From Bacillus wiedmannii (GTDB lineage Bacteria; Bacillota; Bacilli; Bacillales; Bacillaceae_G), in assembly GCF_001583695.1 (NCBI RefSeq), contig NZ_LOBC01000093.1, positions 150,181-214,180 on the forward strand: a stretch of DNA of 64,000 bases, written 5' to 3'. The number at the start of each line of letters is the position of its first letter. Within the stretch, counting starts at the first letter, position 1. Position numbers and translations under genes: made by a program. The notes under the pieces were generated by a model. The model had not been told where the DNA came from, ran no database searches, and saw only the letters and a list, made by a program, of their open reading frames with translations. Positions 61,907-64,000 of the stretch are shown piece after piece.

Positions 61907-63565
61907 TTATTTAGGTTGATTTAGTTTTAAACTACCGTCCAATAACCTTTCTCTTATATTCTGCAAAGCTGCAACTGCATCTGCTTGATTACCCCCAAAG
62001 CGTTTAACTTCGCTTAATACTCTGTATACTTCTCTTATATACTCTGGACTATGATTACCTATATGTAATGCTTCAGTAGTTACATAATCGTTCACTTTAT
62101 ATGGTAAAAATACCCCATTAGCAGCAGAATCATGATGTATTCCAAACTCTTCTAATAGTTCTTGTACCTGTGCCGCCCTTTTATCATTCCAAGGTCCTAT
62201 GTGATGTGCCGCATTAGGATATGGCGGTGGTTCAATTCCTGCTTCTTTAAGTTCTGCACGTAATTTTTGAGATGCTGTATACGAATCGGGATAATCATTT
62301 TTGACATCTACCCTATCAAGAACTTTATCTGCATAATCCTTTATTACTTCTTGAACATCTTTGACCCTACTTCTTCCACCAGTTTTGGAAAACATAAATG
62401 TATCACGGGCTTCTTGTAACATTTCAGAAGCTTTTCTCTGTGCACTTCCAAAGCCACTAGCACCTGCGAATGCAAAGCGTTCTGTCAATGGTAATTTATT
62501 CGCAACAGAAGAGATTCCTGTAGAAAACTTTGCTAGATTTACACCTTCACCGAGTGTAGTTACTTTCCCTACTGTGCTTATCCCTTTATCCCCAATCCAT
62601 CCTAACCCAAATTCCATAAAAATACTTGTTCCCCACTTTGTACCACTTTCTAAATCACCATGCCAAACATCATTCATAAATGAATCCGAAAAAGTATTAC
62701 ACATAGTATATGCCGTCTCTAGAGGGTGACCTATAGCATACTTGATATTTTCTTTTGTTACTGTATCGTCTAGTGAATTGAATCCTTCTACAATCTCTCC
62801 GATAACTTGCCCAGAACCAACGTATATACCGTCCCAAACTTTTCTAAGCATAGATTTTTCAGGGGAGGTATCATCATACATTTCCTCTTCTTTGATATTA
62901 TCATCTGATAAATTGTCATTTAGAAGATTGCTAGCTTGGCTTGCCCTCTCTTCTCCAATAGCTTGAATAGAAGTTGTCCACTCCATATTCAACCCTTGCG
63001 TACTAAATGTACCACTTGCAGGACTAAAACCTTTTCCACTTTGAACTTCCGCCAAACCTGTCGCAATGCTAACAGCTAGTTGGAGTGCCGTATCATAATT
63101 ACTACTAGAAGTAGAATTAAATTCATATAGATGTTCTAATTTTTCTTGCAGTTTTTTCCTCATGACAGTAAAAAGATTCGCCATAGCGTCCATACCTGGG
63201 ATTGGCATAGCTTGACTGATGGCTTCCATACTTACTTTCATTCGGTCAATTTCTCGAATTTGTTCTAATATTTCTTGTTCGATTACATCTGTGGAAGCGA
63301 CTTGTGATTGAAATTGACTTGGAAAAGCATCATTCTGACGAATTAACTCTTCACACAGATAAATGATTCCGTGTGCTAAAGGACGAAAGGTTTGTACAAA
63401 AAATGATTTTGCACTGCTATAAGTTTGTCCTTGTAGAACAGTATCAATTGCAAAGGTGTCAATCGACTGAATGACTTGTTCCATACCTTGAATGGTAGCG
63501 TTACATACAGCATTCATGCTTTGAGTTTGACTTTGTACTTCTCCCAAATACATATTTAAACTCAT
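61907..63565 (-). CDS. type VII-secreted LXG polymorphic toxin with AHH nuclease tip
   Basis: 552 aa from ATG 63565 (MSLNMYLGEVQSQTQSM; site GGAAGGG). N-terminal LXG domain (~1-200, with VLQGQTYSSAKSFFVQTFRPL), which targets the protein to the ESX/Yuk type VII system. A middle pretoxin region (SGQVIGEIVEGFNSLDD) follows, and the C-terminal ~110 residues form a HNH/endonuclease VII-type AHH domain (PYPNAAHHIGPWNDKRA, FGIHHDSAANGVFLPYK, ALHIGNHSPEYIREVY). The conserved AHH and downstream His residues are intact, so it is predicted to be an active nuclease. No WXG-like helper gene is adjacent. Confidence 0.9.
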   Translation of the reverse strand: MSLNMYLGEVQSQTQSMNAVCNATIQGMEQVIQSIDTFAIDTVLQGQTYSSAKSFFVQTFRPLAHGIIYLCEELIRQNDAFPSQFQSQVASTDVIEQEILEQIREIDRMKVSMEAISQAMPIPGMDAMANLFTVMRKKLQEKLEHLYEFNSTSSSNYDTALQLAVSIATGLAEVQSGKGFSPASGTFSTQGLNMEWTTSIQAIGEERASQASNLLNDNLSDDNIKEEEMYDDTSPEKSMLRKVWDGIYVGSGQVIGEIVEGFNSLDDTVTKENIKYAIGHPLETAYTMCNTFSDSFMNDVWHGDLESGTKWGTSIFMEFGLGWIGDKGISTVGKVTTLGEGVNLAKFSTGISSVANKLPLTERFAFAGASGFGSAQRKASEMLQEARDTFMFSKTGGRSRVKDVQEVIKDYADKVLDRVDVKNDYPDSYTASQKLRAELKEAGIEPPPYPNAAHHIGPWNDKRAAQVQELLEEFGIHHDSAANGVFLPYKVNDYVTTEALHIGNHSPEYIREVYRVLSEVKRFGGNQADAVAALQNIRERLLDGSLKLNQPK

Positions 63566-63791
63566 GAATTGCCCTTCCTTCTTTATACAGTATTTTATAA
63601 GAAAATTATACCATGTTAAATTACCCCACTGTATCAAGTGTTTGAATCTACTAAACACAATGAATTAATGAATTTCTTCTTTTAAAATAAAATTGTCAAA
63701 CAAATGTTGAGAAATACCGAAATTTAATTTCCATTATATTCTATTCTTGTTATTATTTAATGTAAGACTATTCAGAAAAGGAAGGGATTAT

Positions 63792-64000
63792 ATGCATGTT
63801 CCAGTGAAGGGGAATGAACAGATTTCAAAGTTATTTAATGACTGGTATCAAGCTATACTACAACATCAAAATATTCAAGCAACAAACTTAAAACAAGAAG
63901 TTGAAGATAAGCTTTCCAATATAAAAGAAGATAAAAATTTATTATTATACTATTCATTATTAAACTTTAGATATAAAGTGCTAACCGATGGACTTAACAT
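63792..64000 (+). CDS. Rap-family aspartate phosphatase, 5' end only
   Basis: The first 69 codons are in the window (MHVPVKGNEQISKLFNDWYQ, then KEDKNLLLYYSLLNFRYKV). This is the start of the 3-helix bundle of Rap proteins, which dephosphorylate Spo0F or block ComA and are inhibited by Phr peptides. The TPR domain and any phr gene lie outside. Start after AGGAAGGGATTAT. Divergent from the toxin gene; Rap genes are frequent cargo of mobile elements. Confidence 0.85.
   Translation, partial: MHVPVKGNEQISKLFNDWYQAILQHQNIQATNLKQEVEDKLSNIKEDKNLLLYYSLLNFRYKVLTDGLN

Noticed and set aside
1-64000. CRISPR arrays, rRNA genes, IS elements, prophage structural genes
   Set aside because: No regularly spaced repeats with unique spacers, no rRNA-like sequence, no transposase or phage structural motifs were seen.

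Overview
The window is a low-GC Firmicute chromosome segment. Gene content and order (ald, fdh/fdhD, yhbH/prkA, trmL, yhbB-like amidase, queG, NEAT-LRR surface protein, collagenase, Rap phosphatase) and two bcr-type repeats point to the Bacillus cereus group. Starts are almost all preceded by strong GGAGG-like sites, and most operons end in clear intrinsic terminators.

Layout. 0-8 kb: alanine dehydrogenase, a membrane glycerophosphodiesterase, and a formate dehydrogenase operon divergent from fdhD. 8-16 kb: two paralogous GNAT acetyltransferases flanking a small membrane peptide gene and a two-component system (TCS), then a MocR-type regulator divergent from an EamA exporter, and a lipoprotein. 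16-23 kb: malate module (malic enzyme, 2HCT transporter, DcuR/DcuS-type TCS, chemoreceptor). 23-30 kb: secreted repeat protein, C39 peptidase, an OmpR-type TCS, a PPP phosphatase, an ankyrin lipoprotein and NosL. 31-37 kb: citrate module (CitMHS transporter, CitT/CitS-type TCS, chemoreceptor), a near copy of the malate layout. 37-46 kb: flotillin/NfeD, collagenase, and an iron-regulated NEAT-LRR-LPXTG surface protein split by a one-base frameshift. 46-59 kb: YhbH and PrkA, a PAS-GGDEF-EAL protein, TrmL, amidase, QueG, tRNA-Gly, BdbD, a monofunctional glycosyltransferase, Nudix and YebC. 59.4-64 kb: a 3' tRNA-Leu fragment that looks like an integration scar, then an accessory island with a winged-helix protein, a damaged SUKH gene, a SUKH gene, a DUF1629-like immunity gene, a type VII LXG-AHH nuclease toxin, and the start of a Rap gene.

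Most notable signal. Four promoters scattered over 48 kb share one ungapped, about 66-bp architecture: a TTACA-N4-TGTAA palindrome, GTCA 7 bases later (GTAA at one site), TCGAT 6 bases further on, and a TATACT/TATTCT -10 at fixed distance. Three drive tiny genes (one 29-aa membrane peptide and two near-identical 27-aa peptides). The fourth lies in front of the peptidoglycan glycosyltransferase gene. This looks like an undescribed activator-dependent regulon, plausibly linked to the cell envelope. The regulator is not identified. No CRISPR array, rRNA, IS transposase or integrase gene was seen.
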